Shown: positions 22,104 through 35,000 of the stretch, piece after piece
Position numbering within the stretch: the stretch's first letter is position 1
How the letters are laid out: every line of letters starts with the position of its first letter
Assembly (NCBI RefSeq): GCF_010015445.1
Contig: NC_053116.1
Coordinates: 7,144,809-7,208,808, forward strand
Direction of reading: 5' to 3'
From: Perca fluviatilis
Lineage: Eukaryota > Chordata > Actinopteri > Perciformes > Percidae
DNA: 64,000 nucleotides
The notes under the pieces: model-generated
What the model saw: only the letters and a program-made list of their open reading frames with translations
What the model was told of the DNA's origin: nothing
Databases searched by the model: none
Translations under genes and position numbers: made by a program

Positions 22104-24725
22104 ACAGTGATTTGGCTCGGATTGAGTTGACTGCACAGACAAAGGATCTTGGCCTACATGTGAATCCCAAAGCCAGTTTCACCAAACTCCTACAGGCTGC
22201 TACTTGGAAGCAGAGTCCCTAAGATGGAGATTCTACATTCAACACGTGGAGGGCAAGGCAGACTGGTGGTGAGACAAAGAACTGCTTCACACCTGTGAGA
22301 AGGTTGCGCTTTCCCATTGGCTGTCGGGCCTTTGAATGCATCACCCCGCCACTAGGAGGTGGAGATAGGATAAAAGCTGTCGGCACTAGTGTTTCTTCGC
22401 TCTTTTCCACGGTGACTCAGGTTACTAAAGGAGGCACTCTAGTCCGGGCTAGCTAGCCAGCATCACCTCGCTGGTCGAGTTTGGAGCTGGGACAACTTTA
22501 TATCGGTCTGATATACAAAAGGGATCCGAGGAAATACTGGCCGAGTATTCCCTCATCTGCAGCGGGTTTAATCACCCCGGATTCAAGAAAGGGACTACGT
22601 CCGTTCTTCTTGTGTCGTCGACCTGGATTGCGTGTTCGTTCACTGCTCTGGACGAAACGGATCGTTAAGCTCTGGCGAGAGATTAACTGACAAACAACGC
22701 ACAGTAAGGCTTTACACAGTTCTGAGCAGATGTTAGAACTAGTGCGTTTTGGTTTGTTATTAATGAGCAAAGGGTTCGCTACCGCTTGTGCCATTAATGT
22801 GATCTGATTGTAATCATGTAATGGTCCATATATGATTATTAATCTGTTTCTGTGAATGTATAAATTGATCACTATACGGTTTGATTTTGTTGTGTTAAGT
22901 AGCTGGGTTAAAACCGTAAGCGCTACCTGCTAAACCACTCCTTTGACGGAGTTTTAGTTACTGTCTGTGAGACAATCGCGGAAATCAGCTGTTAGCCATT
23001 GAGCTGGCCGTTATCGATAACTAAGATCAGAGCGTTTCTTTTCTTTTCCTCCTTTATTCTGTTCCTTTTACTAACCCACACACGGACATATAAGCTAGCC
23101 ACGTAGCTCCCGAGCTAACGCTGCTAACTTAACCACGTGGGGTTTGTATAGAGCTAATAGGTGATTTAGCATATGGTATAAAGGTGCGCGTTGCCTAGCA
23201 ACCTCCACCTCGGCTTCTTCAGCCCTCTCCGGGCACCCAGCACCACTACCGCCCTCTTGAGGCTGAATAGTTATGTGCAGCTCACAGGAGTAGCCATTTT
23301 TGGAGTTGTTTTTGTATTAGAACTACATTTCGACACCGCCCCCTCCTCTTTCACTCACTCTCTCTCACACACACTCACACACACGCACACACGCACACAC
23401 ACACACAGACACAGACGTGTCCACAAGACATGCTGCTTTTGTTTTTGCTTTGTTTGGTTGTGATATTGTAAAATGTATATACGTTTTATTATTGAAGGAT
23501 TATTGATTGGCTACTGATAATTGTGACGTTAATAAATTCGATTATACTTAATTAGCAGTTGCTGGTGATTATTTGTGTATTTGTTGTGATAATTGCTGGT
23601 CGAACGGGGCGGGTGCGTCTCGAAATCACCCCTTCCTTTAATTCCTTTTAAAGGATTTTTACAGAAATGAGACTGTTCCACAGTTTGATTATTGGTCCCT
23701 GACAAGCAGGGTGGTGCCCCGTTTTGATGGTTTGTCGATTTGATAAAGTTATTAATAACCATATTCATAACTTTATTAATATTGATAAAACATATTTGAT
23801 AATTTGCCAATGATCAAATCTGTACCCTACGTGAATCCTACAAAGCTTATAGTCAGGGAGTGAGGAGTTGCAGTGTCCACCTAACTGGCTCACCTGCTTC
23901 TCTTCTTAATTGTTAGATTAATAATATATAACAAAGTAGAGGGAGGCAGGCCAGCACAGCCCGATCCGGCAGGGGAGAGTTCCAAGCCCGAAAAAGCTAC
24001 CTCTCCTTATGACCTGTCTCTCTTAGTTACGCTGTTATAGTTTTAGACTGCCGGGGGACTTCCTTCCTTTCTTTGACACACTGGGCTGCTCTCTCCTCTC
24101 CCTCTCTATTACCATTTGTGTGCATCCCGTCCCAGAAATGCTTGTTATTAATCCTAGCTTCTGGGGAGTTTACTCCCCGGAGTCCTTATGTTTTTTCCCC
24201 CAGCGTATTTCCTTGGAGAACGTTGGCACCAAGATCTTGGTTGCAGCTGTCGCCATGGTCCTGCTGCACTCCCTGCTGAGCTCAGCAGTGCCCTGCAATG
24301 TCATGCTGCGTCCTGCTGAACCCTGCATCTTCCTGCTACGTCCATCCATGCTCTGCTGGGCCACTCTACATCCTGTAACGCCCTGCAGCGCCCTGATATG
24401 ACATGAACTACTACAACTACCATTTGAAGTCACTGTTCCATTATTAATGTGACTATTATCACCACTGTTCATCACATCCCCAACCGGCCCGTCAGACACT
24501 GCCTACCAAGAGCCTGGGTCTGTCCAAGGTTTCTTCCCAAGAGGGAGTTTTTCCTCGCCACTGTCGCACTGGTCGCACTGCTTGCTCTTGAGGGACTTAT
24601 TGTAATTGTTGGGGCTTTGTAAATTATAGAGTGTGGTCTAGACCTACTCTATCTGTAAAGTGTCTCGAGATAACCTGTGTTATGATTTGATACTATAAAT
24701 AAAATTGAATTGAATTGAATTACAG
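20764..24725 (+). mobile_element. L2-type LINE (5'-truncated), split by a nested insertion
   Basis: A reverse-transcriptase frame at about 20770-22078 is followed, after a 1764-bp insertion, by the 3' UTR at 23843-24725, which ends in ATTGAATTGAATTGAAT repeats. The same 3' end occurs in the second copy at 32608-34173. The RT motif order and this tail fit the L2/CR1 group; the clade is recalled, not searched. The left boundary is uncertain. Confidence 0.8.
22079..23842. mobile_element. 1764-bp TG...CA insertion (solo-LTR-like) in the L2
   Basis: It begins TGTTGGGGACC and ends GAATCCTACA, and is flanked by exact AAGC duplications (22075-22078 and 23843-23846). The uninterrupted site GATAAAGCTTA is present in the other L2 copy near 33300. 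TG/CA ends and a 4-bp duplication suit a solo LTR. A TATA-like GGATAAAAGC (about 22370) and AATAAA (about 23531-23536) could mark promoter and poly(A) sites on the plus strand. CA-rich sequence lies at 23366-23408. There is no coding region. The length is large for a solo LTR, so the family is open. Confidence 0.7.
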
Positions 24726-25225
24726 AAGAGGTAATTATCTTCATTCGAGTTTCTGCGCAGGTATGTCACCGGAAAACACAATCTTCTGAACATAGTCATA
24801 CTGAGAAATCCAGAGAGAGTTGTGTGGAGCTGATAGTCTTAATTAGCTTTGTAGCAACTCATTTGACAATGGCTTGAATGTAACGGACGTTCATCACAGT
24901 AATATCAAATATATATAGGGAACCATATAACGACATAAAGAGAGTAAAATGACAATAATCAGACACCAGGATGTAAACAAAAATACATAAAAGCAGAAGC
25001 TAAGGAATCTAAATTAGATGAAGAAATCAGACAGTCACAAGAAGTCGGCAGATAAAAACTAAAGAGGAAATAAGAGATAACAGTGCAGAAAATGTATTGT
25101 TGTTAAGATGACTCTATGAAACAGAATGAATACAAAATAGATTTCCAAAATCTACTGCTATCATCTAACAACTTTATTAGAATCTTCAGTGCTTCTTATT
25201 GAGTTCTATTTTATTGGTTATTGTC
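24726..25225. other. Intergenic, nothing recognised
   Basis: AT-rich sequence without open frames, repeats or motifs that I can support. Confidence 0.5.
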
Positions 25226-25530
25226 TTAAAGTGCTCGTATTATGCTCATTTTCAGGTTCATAATTGTATTTAGAGGTTGTACCAGAATAGGTTTATGTGG
25301 TTCCATTTTCAAAAAACATCATATTTTCTTGTACTGCACATTGCTGCAGCTCCTCTTTTCACCCTGTGTGTTGAGATCTCTGTTTTAGCTACAGAGTGAG
25401 GCATCTCACTTCTGTTCCATCTTTGTTGGGAGTCGCACATGTGCAGTACCTAGGCAAGGACTAATAGCCAGTCAGAAGCAGAGTATGAGGGCGTGCCCTG
25501 ACAGTACCTAGGTAAGGACTACTAGCAAAA

Positions 25531-25596
25531 AAAAAGGGGCCCCCCAACAACGAATTTTTTTTTTTGTTTTAAGGCCCCCCCCCTTCTATATTACCT

Positions 25597-25630
<34 letters not shown>

Positions 25631-25660
25631 CCCCCCCTTTGGGGTGGACTTTGGGCTTTT
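25531..25660. repeat. Homopolymer cluster (A9, C6-9, T12, T30)
   Basis: Runs of A, C, G and T up to about 30 bases follow one another within 130 bases. Such a pattern is unusual for real sequence and often marks an uncorrected assembly or base-calling problem. Confidence 0.7.
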
Positions 25661-26149
25661 CACTTTGTAAACCTATAACATGCACAAAAAAGATATTTAA
25701 CAAAATAAAGGAAAGGGAAAACGGCAAAAAGCATAATATGACCACTTTTCTATGACTTTATCACCATTTTTCCTGTCATAGCTATAGTGTCATAATGTTG
25801 GTTTTTAAAGAATGAGGTAAATGTATTTGAGAGGAATCCCAGTGAGCTAAAACGTTCAGATTTCCCACTGTTCTGAACGTTCCGATGTAAACAGTTTTTT
25901 CTACTCTCTTCTCCGTGTCTCATAACACTTAGTCCTCCTTCTATGATTGGTCATCTGCTCCAGGCAGGAACTACTGGAGTGTTGTTGGTTTTTTAAGCTA
26001 CTGCGGTGTTAACATTGTCCCATGTAGCTACATGCTAACAGCGTAAAAGATGTCATCTTGGTGGCCAATGCTGGTCATTTCTCCCCAGTTTCGGGTCACA
26101 TCACTGCTGCAACATTGTTGTGTTGGATTTAGTTAAGAAGCCTTTAGGC

Positions 26150-26381
26150 TATGTTCACACTTGGCGTCTTTTTTGACAAGATAAAGTTGACTAGGGCGCT
26201 TTTGTAAAAAAGAAGAAGCTGGCAGCACTTTGGTTCCAAAAAGCAGCCGTGAGCATTTTTTGTTGCTATAACAACAGCTACTGCTACATTATCCTAGAGT
26301 GTATGTATGTGGAGCACTGCTAATGCTAATGTTAGATAAAACAAAGTGGTGGAGCAAGCTAGAGAAAGAACAGAGAGAGAG

Positions 26382-26430
<49 letters not shown>

Positions 26431-26745
26431 TGCTAGCGTTGGATAAAACAAAGTGAGTTCCCTGTACACTCATAACATATAACTCGCTGTGCTCCGACTC
26501 CATTTCTTCTTGTTGTTATAGAAACGACAGATCTGGCTACTCCACTTGTCATTGGTCGGCTGTCAAAAAAGAGCTTGACATAGGGCGTTTTTTTTTTTTT
26601 TAAGTTGAACCAGAAAAAAACCTTGGTAGTCGCGTTTAAAAAAGCCCTCACAACTTTTTTGAAAACACAGGTTCCTCCATAGGATTATAATGTTAAACAG
26701 ATGCTGGCAGCTTCATAAAAGACGCCAAATGTGAACAAGGCCTTA
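26150..26745. mobile_element. Nested element with inverted ends
   Basis: The left end contains TGTTCACACTTGGCGTCTTTT and the right end its near complement (about 26718-26742). It sits inside the TTAA element and contains (GA)n. No clear target duplication was found. Confidence 0.6.
26383..26427 (+). repeat. (GA)n microsatellite
   Basis: GA run of about 20 units preceded by an interrupted GAGAGAGA stretch. Confidence 0.9.
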
Positions 26746-27514
26746 TACTCTGTTGCAGTCCGTCTCTTTGTGTGTGTCCATTGTTAGCGTAATTTCCATG
26801 CTTCCAGTTCATTTCTATGGGAGAAGCTGTGCAATGCTTTCTGGTATCATCGCGGGGACTTTAGAGAAGCGGGGTGTCAAGTCGCCTGCTCCTCATTTGC
26901 ATAAAGTTGAATACAGCCAACTCTATCCAAATGACGAGTGGCTGGCTCGGCCCGTCGCCTTTCCAAAGCTGACGAAAATCTTTTAAACAACGCGTATATG
27001 GACACGTACTATCAGGCTCCGGAGTGTAACAACACAGCTGAGAATCAGAGACTCATGGACTATTGACCAATCAGGGCTTTTTCGGGAGGGGGGGCTTAAA
27101 GAGACAGGCACTCCTACAGAGCATGTCAGACAGAGGGGGAATACGGGAATAATAAGCAGCATGGGCATTATGAGAAAAATGAAGTGTTTTTTGATCATTA
27201 AAGCATGCAAACATGTTCTAGTAGAACCACAAAATACAAGTATGAACCTGAAAATGCTATACAGTAGGTCCACTTTAAAAAGAGCTTGAAACCAGTTGAT
27301 TTTTTTGGAAACAGGTTAAACTTGCAGAAAAATGACAACATGACAACAAATATTTGAAAAGATGGAGATTTTTTTTAGTGTAGACAGAAATATATAACTA
27401 TAAATCGAGGAATCTCTGTGCGTTTTAGCAGTGTAGACAGAAATATGACATTAATGCCTCTTTAAGTTCCAACCAGTAACCAGAAACACTCAAAGAAGGG
27501 AGGAGAGTAGAGGG

Positions 27515-27624
27515 GGGGTGTGATGTGTTTGGAGGAGGGACTCAATCATTTAGAGAAGTGAACAGTTCCTGGTTTACCAGTGAAGAAGAAAGAGAGGCAG
27601 CGTTAAACCATCAGATCCTCCAAC
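27515..27624 (+). promoter_or_regulatory. Proximal promoter/5' UTR of receptor copy 3
   Basis: The same conserved block as at copies 2 and 4, beginning GGGGGGTGTGATGTG and running to the ATG. Unlike copy 2 it has no LTR next to it; the upstream sequence (27280-27500) differs from both other copies. Confidence 0.65.
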
Positions 27625-30600
27625 ATGAACGTTTGTCAGTCTCTGATCTGCTTCTTCTTCCTCAGTGAGTAAACTCAGCTTCTAGTTCTATCATTCTGTC
27701 TCTTTTTACTGCGTTCTGTTTCTTTATCTTCTTTCTTTATCTGAAGTTCAACTGGGAAACAGTTTCTCATGAGTAGACTCTGTTTCAACACATCTTGTTT
27801 TAGTGTAACATTGGTTGGTTTCTGTGGTTAAACAGGATGTGATGAGTGGTGACAGTCACACTTAGATCTTTTACTCTGAATAATAGTAGAAATACACTGT
27901 TAGAAACTTGACGCTTGCATTAACATTTTTACCAAGTATTATAATCAAAATGTACTTAAAGTACAAAAAGTGAAAGTTCTCACTATGCAGAATGGCCCAT
28001 TTCAGAATAATGCAGATTATAATATCATTATTGATGCATTCATGTGTTTATCACTTTAATATCGCAGCTGGGAAAGGTGGAACTCATTTTAAATACTTTA
28101 CATACTGCTGGGTATTAGTTAACTTTTTATTTATTATTAATATAATTCACTTTGGACCTGTGCCTGTTGTTGTGCTGTACTTGTTTTCTAAGCAGTCATT
28201 AATGTTGTATTATAACTGTAACAGAGGAAATAGTTCTGCTGCTTCCCCCTGACTACAGTTTGTTGTAGCTTCACATCACAGGAAACTCCAGATCTAAACC
28301 TATAGAGGTTCACAGAGAGAAATGAAGGGAGGAAAGAGGAAGGAAGGTGATCAACTCACCAGAACAGGCTCAGACTTTATGTTTTCTTTTAATAATGAGA
28401 TGAGATGCCACTCATTGATTTTCTGTGAGGCTCAACAAACTTGTAACCCATCCCAACACTTTGGTTTCAAAAGAAATTGATCACAAAAAAGGAAACTACC
28501 TAATAAACTACTTCATTTTAAATGAATGAATGCCATCTTACAGAGGAGAAACACAGAGAAACCTGGAAGGCACAGCTAAACAGTCTAACAGCATTTTCTA
28601 AACTACAGTTTATGAATACATCTTCTTTTTAATTCCTTTTTTTATTTTGACATTGCATGTGAATATTTTCTTCTATTATAATGTTTCCATGTGTTTCATT
28701 ATTGTTGACTGAATCACTTCATTACTTTTTGAGTTGTTTTTATTCTCTGGGGAACATTAAATCAGAGTCAGACTGTGAGATTATTTTAATGCTTGAAATC
28801 TGAAAGAATCCAGATCTCTGTTGTTTTAAACTGTTACCCCTCAGTCACAGACTGGTTGAACTGGGCAGCTCCCAGTATGACTGTGGGGATCTATGTATGA
28901 TTTATGGAAATGTGAAACAAATCAGACTGCAACATCTTACAGGAAGTACAGATAGTAACTATTGATTGTTCATCTTTTTAACAGCACTGCAGGATGGAAA
29001 CATTGGTCTCATCAATGCAGAAATCATCGAGCGTACAGGAACTGAAGGAGGAAACATCACAGTTGGATGCTCCTTCACTTTCTCTGGAAGGAGGAGGATC
29101 TTCTGTAAGGACGAATGTAAAGATGGAGACATTCTCATTGACACAGAAGAGATCACAGCCCAGAGAGGCAGATACAGCATCGAATATAAAAAGACTTCAA
29201 CATTTTCTCCAATTCTGTATGTGAGCATCACAAACCTGACTCAGTCTGACTCAGGACGGTACAGATGTAGTTTGGACAGATTTTTGTCTCCAGATGGAAA
29301 CATAAATTTTGAGATCCGAGTTACAGATGGTGAGTTTCTACTGAGAGTCATCTTATTAACTGTTCACTGACAGCTGCTGATGTTTCAAATAACTCAACAT
29401 GTTTGTAACAGTTGTATTTAGAGCTGCATATTTTCATCATTGTGAACTCTGATAAATGCTCCTTTAACAGTTGATGTGTAAAATATGTGATGAACTCAGA
29501 TGGTCCCACACTGCAGCTGATTGGAATCTTGTTGCACCAAACCCATTGATGACCTTCTGCATTTAGCTGTGGGATTAAAACACATGGATGTTAGCACAGA
29601 GTTCTCTGCAGGGACCATCTGATCATCACTACTTCTTTGGATCTCTACAATCATTATCTGACTGTTTGATTGTGTTTTTAATGTTTCACAGCTCCAACCT
29701 CTCCTCTCAGACCCTCTTCACCATCAGTCCCATCAGCCTCCACACTGATGACATCACAGAGTTTAAGCTCCATACCTTCATCAGCCTCCACACTGATGAC
29801 ATCACAGAGTTTAAGCTCCACACCTTCATCAGCCTCCCCTGAAGCCAGCGAGCAGCCTCCACAGAAACACACAGCACCAGCTGCACCTGCAGCTCACAGT
29901 ACATTTACTTTATTGTTTGTATGTCAATATACTGTTATTGCAAACACATGGATGTGTATGCTTGTATGCAGTGTTTCCCGCAGAAAGTGTGTTAGTTAAG
30001 GTGGTAGGGTTGGCATCTGAATGTAATACATTAAGTATTACTAAATAACTAGCTTTTCAAAAATTTGCAATTTTAAGCTCATAAAGTGCTATAGTTACTC
30101 ATATTATCCTCGGTGACACGCTCTCTTCCACTTCACCTGACAACTCTTCTCCAAAACAAACAGCCCATAGCTCAAAGCAAAAGCAGATAGTATGCGTGAA
30201 ATAAAAACAAGACACGTAATTTCACTGTGTGTAGTGTTAACTACCCTAACTAACCGTGTGAACCACGTGAACTGATTAAAAAAAAAACTAGCAGTGTCTC
30301 AAAGACCGGGCAGCAGCCGGGACGGTGAGAATCCACGCGCAAGATTTTTTTTTTTTATCATAACAAGGTGAGAGGACACAAACGAAACAAAGGAACGAAG
30401 GCGACTTCCAGTCACTTCGTCATGTATTCACTTGGTTGAAACAAGAGAAGAAAGCCTCGCTGATGTGAAGAACAGGACAGAGATACATATATAAATGCTC
30501 TCTACCTGCCATATGCCAACGCTCCGGTAAGTCCATCACCCCGTCTATGCCCAGGCACGCGACGGTGAAATGGCGATTTATCTCTTTAAATGTGAATAAA

Positions 30601-32054
30601 CGACATAAATAAACACTCACCCGCAGCAAATGCTCTTTCCGTTGTGATTGGTGGTATTTTGACAACTCGCCGTTACCTTGTTTTCCTGTGACTGTGTTGA
30701 TGCGACTTGTAGGCCTACATTACAGCCACTCAAACAGGACAGAGTAACACGGTGGATATTTAAATTTCTTTTGAAGACTTAATTAAGGCGGTAGGCCCGT
30801 GTTGTTAAGGCGGGCCGCCTAAGCTGTAAAGTGGTGCGGGAAACACTGCTTGTATGGATAGAACTTATATTTGTTGTTGGTTTAAATGTTATAAAAATCA
30901 AATTAATTATTATTATTAAAATAGTTATAAAGTATTGATTTAAAAATATTAAGTTGATGTTACTATTCTCAGGTCTCTCATGTACATTGGAGTCCAGATT
31001 ATGCTGCCAGATATATTCAATAACAGAGCGTCTATTTGCACCCCCGGTACGAATAGCCTCGGCCACACAGCTGAGCTATTCACACCCTGTGACAAAAACA
31101 CGTTGCTCACATGCACCGAAATCATGGCCGACGTTCATTGTCCATGACCGCAGAAACTGGCATATTAGGAAAGTTTTGTCTCTAAAGTTTATAACAATTG
31201 AATTTCTAGCGGAAAATGGATACTACAGTCGGCTTTCTGTCTTCAGTGAAAGCATACAAACGTTTGTTTGTTAGTTAGTACCTATTTTTTGTATACACTA
31301 TGGTTACCTAGCAACCGAGGCTTGAAGACACCAAGTGGTAAACAGTTGTACAACATTCTGTAAGAACTTATAGGTGAGAAGTTAGAACTCTGAGCTTAGG
31401 TCTGGGAGTCAGGTGTTTGATTCCTGGGTGAGGCGATTTTTTTTTTTTCATTTTGGATTGGATAATTTGCACGCAAGTCAGGGCCCGCGTACGCGAACAT
31501 TTTTTTGCAGGGCGGTAGGGGAAGACTCATGAATATGCCTGCTCTGGTTGGGTTGGTTAGGTTTAGGCAAGAGGAGTGGGATTGGTTATGGTTAGAGTAA
31601 GAATGTCAGGGCGATAATATTCCAAAAAGGTGTAATACATGAGTAGTATGGATAACTGTGTGTAAATATATGCCAAGGTACTGTAAATGCACAGGGGTGC
31701 AAATAGTATACATTGATATTTGTACCAGACGGGGTATTAATAGAACACATTGCTGTGTGCACCGGCGGGGTATGAATAGCATTCATTTCTAATTTCACCC
31801 GGGTACGAATAGCACTTCTAATTGCACCAGGGTACGCATAGCATACACTGCTAATTGTACCAGGGGTGCAAATAGCCTCACCCATTTAATAATGAATCAG
31901 AAAGTGTAAAACCAACGTGTTCTTCTGCTCAAACAGCCCCAAGAGCTCTGCTGTATGTGGGTCTGACTCTGGTCCTCTTCTTCATCATGTTATCAGTAGC
32001 TTTGCTGATTTTCTGCAGGAAGAGAGCCTGGAAACCCAAAGGTGAGACAACAGG

Positions 32055-32098
<44 letters not shown>

Positions 32099-35000
32099 CC
32101 TGCTATATCAGTGAAGAAGTCATATCACAACCATTAACACACTAAAGAGACAAACAAATTTGGAAAAAGCAGCTAGTAGGGCTCTCCATCTCGGGCATTG
32201 TGGAAGTTCATATTGTGCAACTGCGGCCTGGGCGACTGTGCATGGAAGGTCTTTTGTAACAACGTGGACGGGGTCTCCTAGACTACATTGCAATGATTGG
32301 CTACGGTCCCTCGAAGTGCTTATACTCCGGTTCAGGAGACGTTTCTAAAGAGTAGACTAATCTACAACAACAGAGAGAGACAGAAGAGAGGAGGTCCATT
32401 CTTGGAGACACTTTAACAGCAATCAATATGAACGACCAGAGGTTCACGGGGACCGTCCACACCGTCCAGACCGCAAAAAGCATGAAACACATTTAAATCT
32501 CTTAAACACCAAGGGGAGGGCCAACAGTTTCAAAGGGAGGGACTCACATGCACTAACATGCACGCAGCCAGCCAGGCTACCAAAACAAAGAACAGAGAAA
32601 CTCTGATTCAGACTCAAACAAAACGTTATTGTGATGGGACCCAAGCACCTCCAAACTTCATTATCTAAAGATATAGCTACTCTGGATGGTATTGCCCTGG
32701 CCTCCACCAATGCTGTCAGAAATTTAGGAGTTATTTTTGATCAGGATATATCCTTCAACGCCCAATTAAAGCAAACCTCAAGAACAGCCTTTTTCCATTT
32801 TCATAACATTACCAAAAAAAATCTCAAAACGATGCTGAAAAACTAGTCCATGCATTCGTTACTTCAAGGCTGGACTACTGTAATTCTTTATTATCAGGTT
32901 GCTCAAATAATTCCCTTAAGACTCTCCAGCTGATCCAGAATGCTGCAGCACGTGTTCTGATGAGAATTAAGAAAAGAGATCATATTTCTCCTGTACTAGC
33001 TTCTCTGCATTGGCTTCCTGTGAAATCTAGAATTGAATTTAAAATCCTCCTCCTGACCTACGAAGCTCTAAATGGTCAAGCACCATCCCACCTAAGAGCT
33101 TTAAGTACCTTACTGTCCCACTAGAGCACTGCGCTCCCAAAATTCAGAGCTACTTGTGGTTCCTAGAGTCTCTAAAAGTAGACTGGGGGCCAGAGCCTTC
33201 AGCTATCAGGCTCCGCTCCTGTGGAACCAGCTCCCAATTTGGGTTTGAGGTGCAGACACCATCACCACATTTAAGAGTAAACTGAAAACCCTCCTCTTTG
33301 ATAAAGCTTACAGTTAGGGAGTGAGGAGTTGTAGTGTCCGCCTAACCAGGCCCACCTGCTTCTCTTCATAGTCATCAGATTTTTTTTTTTCTTTCATATA
33401 ATCAATAATATAGTGAAAGTAGAGGAAGGCAGGCCAGTTCAGCCCGATCCGGCAGGGGAGAGTTCAAGTCCAATCCGGTACCTCTCTCTAACCTGCCTCT
33501 CTTAGTTATGCTATTATATATCTAGACTGCTGGGAAAGTTCCTTCCTTCCTATGACACACTGAGCTGCTCTCTCATCTCTGTTTTCATTTGTTTCCTTTT
33601 GTGTGCATCCTTGTCCCTCAAATGCTTGTTACTAACCTAGCTCTGGGGAGTTTACTCCCCGCAGTCTTTATGTTTCTTCTTCCCTGCATCCTGCTGCGTC
33701 CTGCTGCGTCCACTGCATCCACCCATGCTCTGCAGTGCCACGTTACATCCCGCAACGCCCTGCTGTGATGTTCATACGCACAGAGTAGTCAGGATCCAGT
33801 ATTGGAGACTGCACTATTCAGTATGACACGATGTGCCCTGCTATGACATGAACTACAAACGACTACCTTTGAAGTCACTGTTCCATTATCTTTAATGTGA
33901 CTATTATTTGCCGCTGTTCATCACACCCCCAACCGGCCCGTCAGACACCGCCTACCAAGAGTCTGGGTCTGCCGAGGTTTCTTCCTAAAAGGGAGTTTTT
34001 CCTCGCCACTGTCGCGATAGCCACTGCTAATGCTTGCTCTTGAGGGAATTACTGTAATTGTTGGGGTTTTGGAATTTATAGAGTGTGGTCTAGACATACT
34101 CTATCTGTAAAGTGTCTTGAGATAAATCTTGTTATGATTTGATACTATGAATAAAATTGAATTGAAATTGAATTGATAACAACTCACACTGTGACTTCAT
34201 TTTCTGCTCAGGATGCATACAGGCTAGTTGTTTGCTGCTATATTAATGTTATAAATATCATATATAGAACATTTAAGGTCTGCCCAGAAAGTGAAGTCAC
34301 AAAAGGTTTTTTAAAGTCATCTCTTTATTCTAATCCTCTGAACTGCATGTTTTTCAGAACCTCCTCTGGAAACTGAGTACGCTATTGTCACTGATGTGAG
34401 TTTGGGTTCATCTGGACATCTCAGCATCATTAGTGTCAGTATCAACCAGCTGATATTAATACAAAGCCCTGTTCTCTTCCTGCAGGCCAACCGAGTGTAT
34501 GAGGAGATCAGAGAGGACAGACAGAGCACATCTCCTCCTGTAGAAGTGTCTACAGTTTACACTTACGTCAAATACACCAAACCAGATGGAGTGGAAACCA
34601 CAGAGGAGTACAGCTTAGTCACTGCACCCACTTCTCAGAAGAAAGTAAGTCAAAAGTCTGGTAGGGTTTTAGGTTTTAGTAAACCCCTTCAGGCTGCAGC
34701 TGATAGGTACCAGTTTTTATTTACACAGCTGTTTCTCTATCCCTAGCACCTACCTATCTTTGGTGATCATGAGTCATGTAATAATGTTCATTTGCATTTT
34801 TATGTTTGGATGCAGGCTTTGAGACGTGGCCTGAGACAAATGAAAATGTTATTGTACAGCAAAGGACTTCTTTTTGTTGCAGTGTCAGAATAGAGAGAAT
34901 ATTGTGGACAAAAATAGGGTTTAAATGTTTTCAAAATTAAAAGGAAATCCAGTTATTTACTCAGAGAATGTCAAGATAAATCAATATAGTTGGAGGAGGA

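Larger units (their letters stand above)
25230..27274. mobile_element. TTAA-flanked DNA transposon (piggyBac/Kolobok type), non-autonomous
   Basis: TTAA lies at 25226-25229 and 27275-27278. The ends are inverted over about 70 bases with divergence; both contain CATTTTCAGGTTCATA (left about 25247, complement at right about 27237). TTAA duplications are typical of piggyBac and Kolobok. No transposase frame is seen. Inside are a homopolymer-rich patch, a nested inverted-repeat element and (GA)n. Confidence 0.7.

Noticed and set aside
31375..31430. A tRNA-like B box (GTTTGATTCCTG) suggesting a tRNA gene or SINE head.
   Set aside because: No A box at the right distance and no cloverleaf can be drawn; it is inside the 9-bp-duplication element.
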